Shown piece after piece: positions 32,575 through 41,453 of a stretch of DNA of 64,000 nt; the first letter of the stretch is position 1, and every line of letters begins with the position of its first letter. A program made the translations under genes and the position numbers. Source of the stretch: Streptomyces sp. NBC_00234 (GTDB lineage: Bacteria > Actinomycetota > Actinomycetes > Streptomycetales > Streptomycetaceae); contig NZ_CP108101.1 in assembly GCF_036195325.1 (NCBI RefSeq), positions 5,022,001 through 5,086,000 on the forward strand, in the 5' to 3' direction. The notes below the pieces were generated by a model that saw only the letters and a program-made list of their open reading frames with translations, had not been told where the DNA came from and made no database searches.

Positions 32575-33214
32575 GCCCGGCGACGGCCGCCCGGTAGGCG
32601 ACGGCCGCCCGGTAGGCCGCCAGGTCCGCACGACGGACCTGGCGGATACCCGACAGGTCCTCGTACAGGTCGCCGTCCTCGCTGCCGAGGAGCGGGCAGT
32701 CGCCGCCGTCCCGGGCGGGCCCGGAGGGCGAGCGCAGCCAGTGCCAGGGCTGCAGCGGCGCCCAGCACAGTCCGTGGACCCAGCGCCGCATCAGCCGGCC
32801 GAGCCCGGGCCGGCCGACGCCGGGCATCCCGACCACCCGTACGCCCATGACCAGCTTGCCCGCGCTGGCCCGCACCGCCATGGTCAGGAGCACCTGATTG
32901 GCGAACGAGAGCGCGAGCGCGATACCGAGCAGCAGCGGGAGGGCCCGGCCCGCCTGGGACGTGCCCACGTGGACCCGGGTCAGCAGCCCGGCGGCCAGCA
33001 GACAGAGATAGCAGTCGACCGCGACCGCGAGGTACCGCCGCATGTCGCCGGCGCCCGAGGGGATGCGCGGCGGGGGACGTAACTCCCCGTAGACGCCGGG
33101 CGGGACCGGGGGTACGACCCGGTCTCCCGAAGGGATTCCGGACCGTCGCTTTCCGTACAACGACCTTTGTTCATAGGGATGTTGACGGTTGCTGTACCCC
33201 CGTGGCGCGCTCAT
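32564..33214 (-). CDS. RDD-family membrane protein
   Basis: 216 residues: a proline-rich cytosolic N terminus (about 1-57), then an RDD domain (about 58-150) with helices near 62-80, 88-112 and 125-145. The family's R-D motifs are reduced to RYLAVAVDCYLCLL. GKLVMGVRVV is the typical second segment. The C terminus carries a six-residue duplication (YRAAVA twice) caused by an 18-bp tandem repeat at 32581-32616. The function of RDD proteins is mostly unknown, with some acting in Na+/H+ transport. Third gene of a yrdB-GNAT-RDD operon. Confidence 0.82.
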   Translation of the reverse strand: MSAPRGYSNRQHPYEQRSLYGKRRSGIPSGDRVVPPVPPGVYGELRPPPRIPSGAGDMRRYLAVAVDCYLCLLAAGLLTRVHVGTSQAGRALPLLLGIALALSFANQVLLTMAVRASAGKLVMGVRVVGMPGVGRPGLGRLMRRWVHGLCWAPLQPWHWLRSPSGPARDGGDCPLLGSEDGDLYEDLSGIRQVRRADLAAYRAAVAYRAAVAGRAV

Positions 33215-33221
33215 GACGGCA

Positions 33222-33710
33222 TCATGGCCGATCGTCCGCTGTCGCGTCTCCCTTCCACACATAGCGGATGTCCGGTTCCCGTTCGTCGTTGTCCGAACCG
33301 TCGGTCCGCTCCGCCGCCTCGAATCCGTGCCGCTCGTAGAAGCGGTGTGCGGGAGAGTTGACCTGGAAGGTCCACAACTCCAGCCCCTGCGGGCTGCGTT
33401 CCTTGGCCAGCTGTACGAAGCGGTCGCCGATCCCGAGCCCGCGGCTCTCCGGGGCCAGGTAGAGCTGTTCGATCCGGTTCTCCTCCAGCACCATCATTCC
33501 GACCACGGTGCCGCTCTCGTCGGCCACCCATGTCTCGTGGTGCACCACGACGACGTCGCGGAAGAAGGCCCGTACGCCGTCGTCGTCATGGGCGCGGCGC
33601 ACGGTCGGCAGCGCGGCGTCGAAGGACCGGAGGTAGACCTCCGCCACCGCTGCCCCGTCCTCGGTGCGGGCGCGGCGCAGTGCGATGCGTTGAGATTCCT
33701 GCTTGTTCAT
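33222..33710 (-). CDS. GNAT-family N-acetyltransferase
   Basis: A 162-residue acetyltransferase. The acetyl-CoA site is LAPESRGLGIGDRFVQLA (the R-G-x-G-I-G form of the Q/R-x-x-G-x-G/A motif), followed by the VNSPAHRFYERHGFE segment typical of GNAT C-termini. The substrate is unknown. The gene is 4 bases after the YrdB-like gene and 7 before the RDD gene, so all three are co-transcribed. The ribosome site is weak; ATG 33731 is a less likely start. Confidence 0.88.
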   Translation of the reverse strand: MNKQESQRIALRRARTEDGAAVAEVYLRSFDAALPTVRRAHDDDGVRAFFRDVVVVHHETWVADESGTVVGMMVLEENRIEQLYLAPESRGLGIGDRFVQLAKERSPQGLELWTFQVNSPAHRFYERHGFEAAERTDGSDNDEREPDIRYVWKGDATADDRP

Positions 33711-33714
33711 CCGG

Positions 33715-34176
33715 TCAATCTCGCACATCTGTCCGGTAGTCGGGGTTCTTTGTCCTGTCGGAGTCCTCGGCACCGTCGGGTGCGGCGGGGCCCGGCCGGT
33801 GCCGGGAGAACTCCGCGAGGCCCGTGTTCGCCACCAGCACCACGGCGAAGGTCAGGGCGGCCAGAGGATGGCCGAGGCCGAGGACCGCCAGCGCGCCGCC
33901 TCCGAGCACCACGGCCTTGACCAGCAGAACACCCGCCAGGGGCAGGCTGAAACGGGCCCTGGGGGCGGCGAAGAGCGCCCACAGGACGATGGCCGCCGCC
34001 GGTGTGCCCACGCCCAGCAGCAGGCGTGCGACGGTGCCGTCGGGCGTGGCGAAGCCCCACCAGCCCAGACAGGCCAGGGCCGCCAACTCCAGGAAGAAGG
34101 CCAGTACTTCGTTGGCCATGAACCACGGTCCGCGTGCCAGGGACCGGGCGGGCCCGGACTGTCGCTCGTTCGTCAT
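33715..34176 (-). CDS. YrdB-family (DUF2568) membrane protein
   Basis: About 153 residues with four predicted helices (around 20-40, 48-68, 75-95, 98-115) and a charged tail. The pattern FMANEVLAFFLELAALACLGWWGF fits the small YrdB/DUF2568 family of uncharacterised membrane proteins. First gene of the operon with the GNAT and RDD genes. A GTG one codon earlier is an alternative start. Divergent from an XRE regulator. Confidence 0.8.
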   Translation of the reverse strand: MTNERQSGPARSLARGPWFMANEVLAFFLELAALACLGWWGFATPDGTVARLLLGVGTPAAAIVLWALFAAPRARFSLPLAGVLLVKAVVLGGGALAVLGLGHPLAALTFAVVLVANTGLAEFSRHRPGPAAPDGAEDSDRTKNPDYRTDVRD

Positions 34177-34289
34177 CACGACGGGGAGTCTTCCAGCAGC
34201 GTCCGGAAAGCGCCCCCGCGATACGGGATTTCGCCGGAGGCGGAACGTTCCCGCTGACGTGCGGGGCCAGGGACTCCTACGCTGGGGAG

Positions 34290-34694
34290 GTGAGCAGCAA
34301 CGAGTCGGACAACGCCCGCGTCATTCCCCTGCGCCCGGCGGCCGGGGCACCGGCCCCCGCCGCCAAGGAGCCGCTCCTGCGGCATGTCGTCGGCGACGTC
34401 CTGCGCCGCGAGCGGCAGGCCCAGGAACGCACGCTGAAGGACGTGGCCGACGCGGCGCGGATCTCGATGCCCTATCTCTCCGAGCTGGAACGCGGCCTGA
34501 AGGAGCCGTCGTCCGAGGTCCTGGCCGCAGCCGCCCACGCCCTCGGCCTCCGCCTCGCCGACCTCCTCGCCCTGAGCCACCGCGAACTGATCCGCCTCGC
34601 GCGGACCGACCTCACCCCGGCCCGCCGCGAGGTCCCGGCCACGCGCATGGCCCGGCCGGCCCCGCGCCGGGGCGAGGTGCGCCTCGCGGCCTGA
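34290..34694 (+). CDS. XRE-family regulator, ClgR/PopR-like
   Basis: A 134-residue DNA-binding protein with a single helix-turn-helix (about 30-92): VLRRERQAQERTLKDVADAA and ISMPYLSELERGLKEPSSEVL. This spacing and the SELERG-KE-SSEVL motif are shared by ClgR-like activators of Clp protease genes. It is not ClgR itself, as the C-terminal half is short and Arg/Pro-rich. It may control proteolysis genes (inference). TACGCT (34278-34283) lies six bases before the GTG, so it is probably leaderless. Confidence 0.85.
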   Translation: MSSNESDNARVIPLRPAAGAPAPAAKEPLLRHVVGDVLRRERQAQERTLKDVADAARISMPYLSELERGLKEPSSEVLAAAAHALGLRLADLLALSHRELIRLARTDLTPARREVPATRMARPAPRRGEVRLAA

Positions 34695-34699
34695 CACGG

Positions 34700-35425
34700 C
34701 TACGGGGTGGCCTTCGCGGCCTCCTCGGGGGTCTTGTAGCCCTTGACGACGGGGTCCTTCTTCAGCGGCTCGTTCTCGCAGCCGAGGGCTTCCGTGGCCT
34801 GCCGTGCCATGAGGTACAGGAAGTGGATCTGGCGGTCGCGTACCTCCTGCTTCACAGCGGTACCGACGTAGGACGTGTTCGAGGCGGACGCGACGAGCAG
34901 GTTCTGCTGCGAGAGCGTGCCGAGCTTGCCGGGCAGGGCGCACTCCACGTGGAGGACCGACAGGGTTTCGTCGGACTCCCCGTAGTGGCCGTTGACGTTG
35001 TAGAAGGCGTGCGTGTCCGCAGGGCGCCCCGTGCCTTTGGGGCTTTCCCGGGAGGTCCAGTGGAAATCGACACTGAGAGTGTCGCTGCCGGAACCCCTGG
35101 GGTAGTTCAGGGCGAACGAGCACATCGGCGTACGGAATTCCGTACGCCCGGGCTCCGCGCGCGCCTTCAGCTCCTCCTTCAGCCCGTCCGCGAGATCGTC
35201 CGGAGCCTTCTCGACCCGCGTCCGGTAGTCGTCCGCGTCGAGCAGCTGGCGGACGAACTTGCCTTCGGGGGTGCCGGGGTCGGTCTGGCAGGGCTGGCTG
35301 ACCGGCGGCGCGGGTTCGGGTTCGTCCGACGTGCAGCCGACCGCCGCCAGGGCGAGTGCCGCGAAGACGGCCGCTGTCTTCACTGAGCGGCGGACTCTCG
35401 GGTCACAGGTGCGTGAGGGCGGCAT
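34700..35425 (-). CDS. Lipoprotein of the WXG-like cassette
   Basis: About 241 residues. A signal segment (VKTAAVFAALALAAVGC) ends in a lipobox cysteine. The secreted body is about 210 residues with four further cysteines; no known domain. It overlaps the end of the 713-residue gene by 23 bases with this ATG; a GTG at 35383 gives a shorter form starting at the signal peptide. Neither start has a clear ribosome site, as expected for coupled translation. Position after a large WXG-containing protein suggests an immunity or accessory protein anchored to the membrane (inference). Lies tail to tail with the XRE gene. Confidence 0.75.
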   Translation of the reverse strand: MPPSRTCDPRVRRSVKTAAVFAALALAAVGCTSDEPEPAPPVSQPCQTDPGTPEGKFVRQLLDADDYRTRVEKAPDDLADGLKEELKARAEPGRTEFRTPMCSFALNYPRGSGSDTLSVDFHWTSRESPKGTGRPADTHAFYNVNGHYGESDETLSVLHVECALPGKLGTLSQQNLLVASASNTSYVGTAVKQEVRDRQIHFLYLMARQATEALGCENEPLKKDPVVKGYKTPEEAAKATP

Positions 35426-37544
35426 TGCGCCCGGCGTCATGGCCGTCGCGCGCGTTGTCCCTCGCGGACTTGAAGGCTCCCGATCCCGAAATGTCATTGT
35501 CTTCGCCCCACTTGTCGATCAGCTTGTTGGTGCCGTCCACACCCACGGCGAAGTTGTCGCTCGCGTCCTTCTTGCCCTGGGCCTCCGCCGCGTCGACGAC
35601 ATCCTTGGTCCAGTCGTATGACACCGCGTCGATCAATGAACCGCCCACCGTGCCCAGAACCGGGATCTCACCGATCAGACCGTTCGCCCCGGCGGCCGAA
35701 TAGGCGGCGGTGTCCTCGGCCCACTCCGCCTTGTCCTTCTCCTTGTCGTCGTACACGTCGGCGCCGATCCCGTTGAGCGCGCCCATCGCACCACCGATCT
35801 GACTGCCGCGATGATCCCAGTCCGCGCTCGCGCCATGCGTCTTGTCGCCGTTGTACGGGGGAGCCGTGGCAAGCTCTTCGGCGACATAGGCCCGCTCGGT
35901 CTCGTACAGCAGAGAGAAAGCGGGAGCGTCTTCCGCGACACCCCGCATGACGCGGATAAGGCTTGCCTGCCCCACCGCGAGGTGCGCCTTGTCACCCGAC
36001 CCGTTGATGGAGTCCTGGCCGGCGATTCCGCCGTACGCCGACTCCTGGCCGTTCAGGATGATGTGCGTGTCCGCCACGTAGTCGGTGAGCGCCCGCGCCA
36101 TCGGCTGGCGGATGTTCTCGAGCTCCTTGGGGAATTCGTCGCCGCCCGAGTCGTCGTCGAGGAAGCGGATGGCGTTGTGCATCACCCGTGCCTGGCCCTC
36201 GGAGTGCGGACCGGGCTCGCCGGGCTTTCCGCCCGGCTCGTGGCCGGTCGACGCGGCCTCGATGGCGGCCCCGAGGCCCGCGGCCTGTTCGGGGTCCTGG
36301 ATATCCAGCGTCGCGCCGTTCGGCCCGATGATGTCGTCGTACGGCCACTTCCGGTCGGTGAGCAGGTACTTCAGGTGCTCGTTCTTGTTCCCCTCCGCCT
36401 GGGGGTCGAGGAAGTACTCCGCCGATTCCGGGTTCTTGCTCATGATGCCGAGCAGGTCGTCCAGCGGGTCGACGGAAAGGCCGGGGCGCGTCGCGTCGAA
36501 GGCGTGCGCGCGCCGGTCCGGGTCCTCGTTCTTGATGATGTCGTCTCCGACGTCATTGAGGAATTCCTTGCCGTACCCGTCGCCGTGCTTCAGCAGCGTC
36601 ACGAACGCCTGGTACCCGGAGGTGACCGACACTCCCTTGTCGATCCGGTCCGGGCCCACGCCCTTCAGGCCGTCCATGAAGGGCTTGTACGCGTAACTTC
36701 CGGGGTCCTTGGTGCCGGAGGCGACGGTGTTGGCGAGGCTTTCGGAGATCGAGTTGTAGAGCTTCTTGTCGCTCGCCGACACACCGGAATCGCTCGCCGC
36801 GAGGTGCATCCGGTCGGCGATCCGCACCGCGTCCTCGGCACCGAGGGCGTGCAGGTACGCCTCGCTGAAATGCTTGTCCTTGGCGTTCTCGCGCATGACA
36901 TCGCGATAGTGCTTCAGTTCCTTGTCCGAGGCCTCGCCGGACTTGACCTTCTCCGACAGGGCGATCGCCTCGACGGCCTCGACGTCCCCGACCGGCTTGG
37001 CATTGAATCCGAAGGGCGCCGTGCCATCGGCACCGGACGCGTTCAGCAGGGCGACCTTGACGTCCTGGTCGAATTCGTTGACCGCCTTCACCGCGGCGCC
37101 GATATTGCTGGTGTAGGACATCTCGACGTTCCGGAGCTCAGGATCGTGGCGGATGCTGTTCGCCGTCGCCGCGTCCACCTTGCTGTAGTCATAACTCGCC
37201 ACGCCGGTGTCGGACACCTTCATCCCGGCCTTGACCGCGTCGGCGACGGCGGACTCCACCTTCGCCTTGAGGTCCGTGAACTGCCCGTGTGCGTCCCGGA
37301 GCAGCGACTCCATGGCCAGGGCTTCCTTCTGCGCCGCGTCGTACTGGCCGCGCGTCACCGCGAAGTTCGGGGCGGCGATCGACGCGCTCTCGCCCAGCCA
37401 CTTGTCGCCCTTGGTGACGCTCTGCACGTCCGACTCGTACAGGTCCTCGAGCTTCTTGAGCTTGCCGGCCATGTCCTTCCAGCCGTCCGCGGCCGAAGTG
37501 AGCTCGGAGAGCTTGACGTGCAGGATCTCGTAATAACTGGGCAT
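35403..37544 (-). CDS. Large WXG-like protein, possible type VII secretion substrate
   Basis: 713 residues. The N terminus (about 1-115) is predicted helical with a literal W-x-G turn (KWLGES, about residue 49), in line with WXG100/LXG heads that target ESX secretion. The middle (about 120-560) is a long helical region with many Asp/Lys residues, of the kind labelled DUF6571 in streptomycetes (uncertain). A glycine/alanine-rich hydrophobic segment lies near 615-645 (AAGANGLIGEIPVLGTVGGSLIDAV), resembling membrane-penetrating parts of toxins. No signal peptide and no recognisable toxin catalytic motif. GAGGGGG precedes the ATG. Middle gene of a cassette with a small WXG-like gene and a lipoprotein gene. 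Confidence 0.75.
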   Translation of the reverse strand: MPSYYEILHVKLSELTSAADGWKDMAGKLKKLEDLYESDVQSVTKGDKWLGESASIAAPNFAVTRGQYDAAQKEALAMESLLRDAHGQFTDLKAKVESAVADAVKAGMKVSDTGVASYDYSKVDAATANSIRHDPELRNVEMSYTSNIGAAVKAVNEFDQDVKVALLNASGADGTAPFGFNAKPVGDVEAVEAIALSEKVKSGEASDKELKHYRDVMRENAKDKHFSEAYLHALGAEDAVRIADRMHLAASDSGVSASDKKLYNSISESLANTVASGTKDPGSYAYKPFMDGLKGVGPDRIDKGVSVTSGYQAFVTLLKHGDGYGKEFLNDVGDDIIKNEDPDRRAHAFDATRPGLSVDPLDDLLGIMSKNPESAEYFLDPQAEGNKNEHLKYLLTDRKWPYDDIIGPNGATLDIQDPEQAAGLGAAIEAASTGHEPGGKPGEPGPHSEGQARVMHNAIRFLDDDSGGDEFPKELENIRQPMARALTDYVADTHIILNGQESAYGGIAGQDSINGSGDKAHLAVGQASLIRVMRGVAEDAPAFSLLYETERAYVAEELATAPPYNGDKTHGASADWDHRGSQIGGAMGALNGIGADVYDDKEKDKAEWAEDTAAYSAAGANGLIGEIPVLGTVGGSLIDAVSYDWTKDVVDAAEAQGKKDASDNFAVGVDGTNKLIDKWGEDNDISGSGAFKSARDNARDGHDAGRNAALTHL

Positions 37545-37580
37545 CGTTCCCCCTCAAATGCCGGACGGTCGTGAACGCAC

Positions 37581-38021
37581 TTATATTCCGGAGACCCTGG
37601 ACTGCAGAGGGGTGAAGCCCTGCCCCGTGGCGATGTCCTGGTTGTTGAACAGCGTCGACGTGTTCCGCAGACTGGACTTCTCGCTGTTCAGCCGTCCCAT
37701 GAGCCGCTTCACCTGGGTGTCCCAGTGCGCGTGGGCCTTCTTCAGGCCGGCTCCGGTGTCCCAGCCGCCGAACTCGCCGATGGCCTTCCGGGTGGACTCG
37801 TCGGCCGCGTCGGCGGCCTGCTTGGTCCCGGGCTCCAGCTTGGTCTCGATGGTGTTCGCCGCCTTCTTCTTGGCGGCGGGGGCCGTGGCCAGGTCCGGCG
37901 TGGAACCCGTCGGTCCCGTCGGTCCCGAGCCGTCGGCCGGAAGCTGGTTCAGCCGTGTGTGGGACGACTGCTGCTCCGTGACGGCCTGCTTCTGCCGAGC
38001 CCATTCCTCGTCGAACGACAC
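37581..38021 (-). CDS. Small WXG100-like partner protein
   Basis: A 146-residue protein. A disordered Pro/Thr/Gly-rich middle (about 28-50) separates a short N-terminal helix from a helical C-terminal part. FGGWDTGAGLKKAHAHW resembles the helix-turn of ESX proteins, and the following amphipathic helix (QVKRLMGRLNSEKSSLRNTSTLF) resembles their second helix. It lies 36 bases before the 713-residue gene on the same strand with strong ribosome sites for both, as for paired ESX substrates. GTG start, AAGGGGG upstream. Functional claim is inferred. Confidence 0.72.
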   Translation of the reverse strand: MSFDEEWARQKQAVTEQQSSHTRLNQLPADGSGPTGPTGSTPDLATAPAAKKKAANTIETKLEPGTKQAADAADESTRKAIGEFGGWDTGAGLKKAHAHWDTQVKRLMGRLNSEKSSLRNTSTLFNNQDIATGQGFTPLQSRVSGI

Positions 38022-38048
38022 GCTTTCCCCCTTGTCGAAGCCTGACTC

Positions 38049-38085
38049 GGGCCCCGGCCGTCGCGACGAGCGACGGCCGGGGCCC
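38049..38085. terminator. Strong hairpin upstream of the WXG cassette
   Basis: Perfect 16-bp arms (38049-38064 / 38070-38085) with a 5-base loop, only 28 bp before the small WXG-like start. On the minus strand it may terminate msrA read-through. If the cassette promoter lies further upstream, it acts as a leader hairpin. Confidence 0.7.
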
Positions 38086-38283
38086 AGTTGCTGAGGGAAA
38101 TATCGGTGCAGTGGCCCGCCGAACCCGGCGACGGGCCTCCGCCGTCAGGGTCCCCCCGTTGACGTGAGTCTTTGAGGGCCACTTTAGTCAGCGGGCGTGG
38201 GTGCGCAAACTCTCGGGTTGCACACGCAATCGGCGCTGTCCGTTCACGAATTGGGCACCTCGGCGGGCGGGGACCTCGGAGGT

Positions 38284-38985
38284 CTACTCGGGTGCGGGAG
38301 CGATCCCCGTCGGGCAGGAGCGGCCCCAGTTCGTCTCCGAGGGGGCGCTCAGCGTCGCGCCCGTACCGCCGATGCCGCAGTAGCCGTCCGGGTTCTTGTC
38401 GAGGTACTGCTGGTGGTACGCCTCCGCGGGCCAGAACGTGCGGCCCTCCGCGGGAAGGATCTCCGTCGTGATCTCGCGGAACCCGGCGCCGGTGAGGACC
38501 TGCTGGTACGCCTCGCGGGACGCGCTCGCCGCCTCCGCCTGCTCGGGGGAGTGGGTGTAGAGCGCCGAGCGGTACTGGGTGCCCACGTCATTGCCCTGGC
38601 GGAAGCCCTGGGTCGGGTTGTGGGACTCCCAGAAGAGCTTCAGGAGCTCCGCGTACGAGACGATCCGGGGGTCGAAGACGACGCGCACCGCTTCGGTGTG
38701 ACCGGTCAGACCCGAGCAGGTCTCCTCGTACGAGGGATTCTCCGTGTAGCCGCCCTGGTAACCCACGAGAGTCGTCCAGACACCGTCCGTCTGCCAGAAC
38801 TTGCGCTCGGCCCCCCAGAAACAGCCCAGCGCGAAATCGGCGACCTCCAGGCCCTCCGGATACGGGCCCACCAGGGGGTTGCCGAGGACCGTGTGGCGGG
38901 AAGGGACGGTGAACTCGGGCGTGGGACGGCCGCGCAGCGCCTCCTCGGGGGTGGGGAGCTGCGGGGTGCGGTGGTTCAGGAACAT
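38284..38985 (-). CDS. msrA: Peptide-methionine (S)-S-oxide reductase
   Basis: Repairs oxidised methionine. The 233-residue protein has the catalytic motif ALGCFWGAERKFW, followed by GYQGG, HTEAVRVVFDP and the downstream EAYHQQYLDKNPDGYCGIGG with the resolving Cys. An N-terminal extension of about 45 residues precedes the domain, usual in actinobacteria. GGAGGAG precedes the ATG. Stop codon is TAG. Confidence 0.95.
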   Translation of the reverse strand: MFLNHRTPQLPTPEEALRGRPTPEFTVPSRHTVLGNPLVGPYPEGLEVADFALGCFWGAERKFWQTDGVWTTLVGYQGGYTENPSYEETCSGLTGHTEAVRVVFDPRIVSYAELLKLFWESHNPTQGFRQGNDVGTQYRSALYTHSPEQAEAASASREAYQQVLTGAGFREITTEILPAEGRTFWPAEAYHQQYLDKNPDGYCGIGGTGATLSAPSETNWGRSCPTGIAPAPE

Positions 38986-39067
38986 GCGGGGGCTCCTCCG
39001 GGGCTTGGTGTGCAGTGCGTACAACACGGGACGTGCGCCGTGGATTCCGGCGGCGCCCCCGCGGCGG

Positions 39068-40171
39068 TTACTGGGGAAGGGAAGCCGGGCTGCCGCCGTT
39101 CGCCTCGTATCCCGCGACCGCGAGTGCCCGGTAGACGGTGTACGCGGCGGCCGGGTCCGCACCCTCGGTCCACGGCAGCGCGCCCACGTGGCCGTCGATG
39201 TGGACGAGCTGGTTCATCGCCTCCGACCAGCGTTCCATCCGGACCAGGAACAGCACCAGCAGATGACGGACGTGCGCGAGCATCGGATCGTCGGCGCGGG
39301 CCGCGTGCACCGCGAACAGTGCGCCCTCGACCGCCTTCGTGACCACGACACTCCGGTAGAAGCCCTGCACCAGATTGACCTCCGGCAGATGCTCGTACAC
39401 CGCGAACAGCGGCAGCGCCGCCAGCAGCGAGCCCTGCGGGGCGCGGGCGGCGGCCGTGGTGGCGAACCGCTCGGACTCCTCGCGCGAACCGTGCCACTTC
39501 TCGCACCAGAAGTGCAGCGCCGCGATGTGCGCGCCCATGTGCGCCGGGGCCCGGTCGATGATCTTCGCCCAGAGCTGGTCGAACTGCTCGTGGGAGTATC
39601 CGAGTCCACGGGCCACGGCCAGTTCGACGATGTACGGGACGGGGTCGCCCGGAGCCAGCAGAGCGGCCTCGCCACAGACCGTACGGGCCTCTTCCAGGAT
39701 GATCCGGAAGTCATCCGTTCCCGCGGCGGAGGAACGCCACGCCTGCTGCACCAGGAACTCCGCGTGCACCGCCGCGCCGCCCGCGTCCTTCGGGGACTCC
39801 GCCCGCCAGTTGCGCAGCCACGCGCCGCCGACGCCCGGCTGCCGCATCAGCTCCAGCGAGGCCGCGCCGGCGAACGCCTGCACCCGCTGCCACCGCACCT
39901 CGCCCTCCTTGGGCGTGCCGGCCAGCAGCTGGGCGGCGGCCCGCCAGTCCTGGGTCCCCTGCACGACGTCCAGGACATCGAGAAGATCCTGGTCGGGCCC
40001 CGGCATCCGGACGTCCAGCTCCTCCTCGCGCAGGAAGCCGTACGACTCCGGGTCGGCGGCGTCGGGGGAGCCGGGCGCGACCTGACGGATGCCACCCCGG
40101 CGGCGCAGCACGAAGGGGCCGAAGACGGCGGCGAGCATGCACAGCGCGAGCAGGAACCAGAGAATCTCCAT
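39068..40171 (-). CDS. Membrane-anchored TPR-like protein
   Basis: A 367-residue protein with one N-terminal helix (residues 2-22, then RRR) and a helical remainder with repeat spacing like a degenerate TPR/SEL1 array. Motifs include WRAAAQLLAGTPKEGEVRW, HMGAHIAALHFWCEKWHGS and a conserved W-rich pattern. No enzymatic site. A hypothetical protein is kept at this place in S. coelicolor, so it is part of the core. GACAAT (40178-40183) lies six bases before the ATG, suggesting a leaderless transcript. Confidence 0.8.
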   Translation of the reverse strand: MEILWFLLALCMLAAVFGPFVLRRRGGIRQVAPGSPDAADPESYGFLREEELDVRMPGPDQDLLDVLDVVQGTQDWRAAAQLLAGTPKEGEVRWQRVQAFAGAASLELMRQPGVGGAWLRNWRAESPKDAGGAAVHAEFLVQQAWRSSAAGTDDFRIILEEARTVCGEAALLAPGDPVPYIVELAVARGLGYSHEQFDQLWAKIIDRAPAHMGAHIAALHFWCEKWHGSREESERFATTAAARAPQGSLLAALPLFAVYEHLPEVNLVQGFYRSVVVTKAVEGALFAVHAARADDPMLAHVRHLLVLFLVRMERWSEAMNQLVHIDGHVGALPWTEGADPAAAYTVYRALAVAGYEANGGSPASLPQ

Positions 40172-40238
40172 ACACCCATTGTCCCCGCACGGCGCAGTGA
40201 CCCGTGAGCGCCCTCGTGACGAACTACGCTCGGGCCTC

Positions 40239-41384
40239 ATGAGCGACCAGCACAGCTTCGAGACTCTCGCGATCCACGCGGGAAACACCGCCGATCCCCT
40301 CACCGGCGCCGTTGTTCCGCCCATTTACCAGGTGTCCACGTACAAGCAGGACGGCGTGGGCGGACTGCGCGGCGGCTACGAGTACAGCCGCAGCGCCAAC
40401 CCGACCCGTACCGCCCTGGAGGAGAACCTGGCAGCCCTGGAAGGCGGTCGCCGCGGACTCGCCTTCGCGTCCGGCCTCGCCGCCGAGGACTGCCTGCTCC
40501 GTACGCTGCTCACGCCCGGCGACCACGTGGTCATCCCGAACGACGCCTACGGCGGTACGTTCCGGCTGTTCGCGAAGGTCGCCTCGCGCTGGGGCGTGGA
40601 GTTCTCCGTCGCCGACACCTCGGACGTGGCCTCCGTCAGGGCGGCGATCACCCCGCGCACCAAGGCGATCTGGGTGGAGACCCCGTCCAACCCGCTTCTC
40701 GGGATCACGGACATCGCGGCCGTCGCCGACGTCGCCCGCCAGGCGGGGGCGCGCCTGGTCGTCGACAACACCTTCGCGAGCCCGTACCTCCAGCAGCCCC
40801 TCGCCCTCGGCGCGGACGTCGTGGTGCACTCCACCACCAAGTACATGGGCGGCCACTCCGACGTCGTCGGCGGCGCGCTGATCGCCAACGACCCGACGCT
40901 GGCGGAGGAGTTGGCCTATCACCAGAACGCGATGGGCGCGGTCGCCGGGCCCTTCGACGCCTGGCTGGTGCTGCGCGGCATCAAGACCCTCGCGGTCCGT
41001 ATGGACCGGCACGACGCGAACGCCACGAAGGTCGCCGACCTGCTGACCCGTCACCCCAAGGTGGACAGCGTCCTGTACCCGGGCCTGCCGGAGCACCCCG
41101 GGCACGAGATCGCCGCCAAGCAGATGAAGGCGTTCGGCGGAATGGTCTCGTTCCGGGTCGCGGGCGGTGAGGCGGCGGCGGTCGAGGTCTGCAACCGCGC
41201 CAAGCTGTTCACCCTCGGTGAGTCGCTGGGCGGCGTCGAGTCGCTCATCGAGCACCCGGGCCGGATGACGCACGCCTCCGCCGCGGGATCCCCGCTGGAG
41301 GTCCCGGCCGACCTGGTCCGTCTGTCCGTCGGCATCGAGAACGCGGACGACCTGCTGGCCGACCTGACGCAGGCGCTCGGCTAG
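40239..41384 (+). CDS. metB: Cystathionine gamma-synthase
   Basis: A 381-residue PLP enzyme that joins cysteine to an activated homoserine, giving cystathionine on the way to methionine. The Cys/Met metabolism fold is complete: YSRSANPTRTALEENLAALEGG, VVDNTFASPYLQQPL, and the PLP lysine in STTKYMGGHSDVVGG. LGESLGGVESLIEHP is the substrate-specificity end. Activity as a gamma-lyase cannot be excluded from sequence. TACGCT ends eight bases before the ATG. Divergent from the TPR-like gene. Confidence 0.92.
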   Translation: MSDQHSFETLAIHAGNTADPLTGAVVPPIYQVSTYKQDGVGGLRGGYEYSRSANPTRTALEENLAALEGGRRGLAFASGLAAEDCLLRTLLTPGDHVVIPNDAYGGTFRLFAKVASRWGVEFSVADTSDVASVRAAITPRTKAIWVETPSNPLLGITDIAAVADVARQAGARLVVDNTFASPYLQQPLALGADVVVHSTTKYMGGHSDVVGGALIANDPTLAEELAYHQNAMGAVAGPFDAWLVLRGIKTLAVRMDRHDANATKVADLLTRHPKVDSVLYPGLPEHPGHEIAAKQMKAFGGMVSFRVAGGEAAAVEVCNRAKLFTLGESLGGVESLIEHPGRMTHASAAGSPLEVPADLVRLSVGIENADDLLADLTQALG

Positions 41385-41453
41385 GTCGTGTCCTAGGACC
41401 CTCTGTCCGTCCGGCGGTGAGCGCGATGCGATCGCCGGGCGGGCCCGTCCCCC

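Noticed and set aside
34290..34694. Assigning the XRE gene as clgR
   Set aside because: The HTH is similar, but the N terminus is longer and the C-terminal half lacks the conserved ClgR sequence.
41384..41453. CTAGG ... CCTAG hairpin after metB as a terminator
   Set aside because: Five-base arms and no downstream T run are too weak; a second imperfect hairpin nearby is equally marginal.
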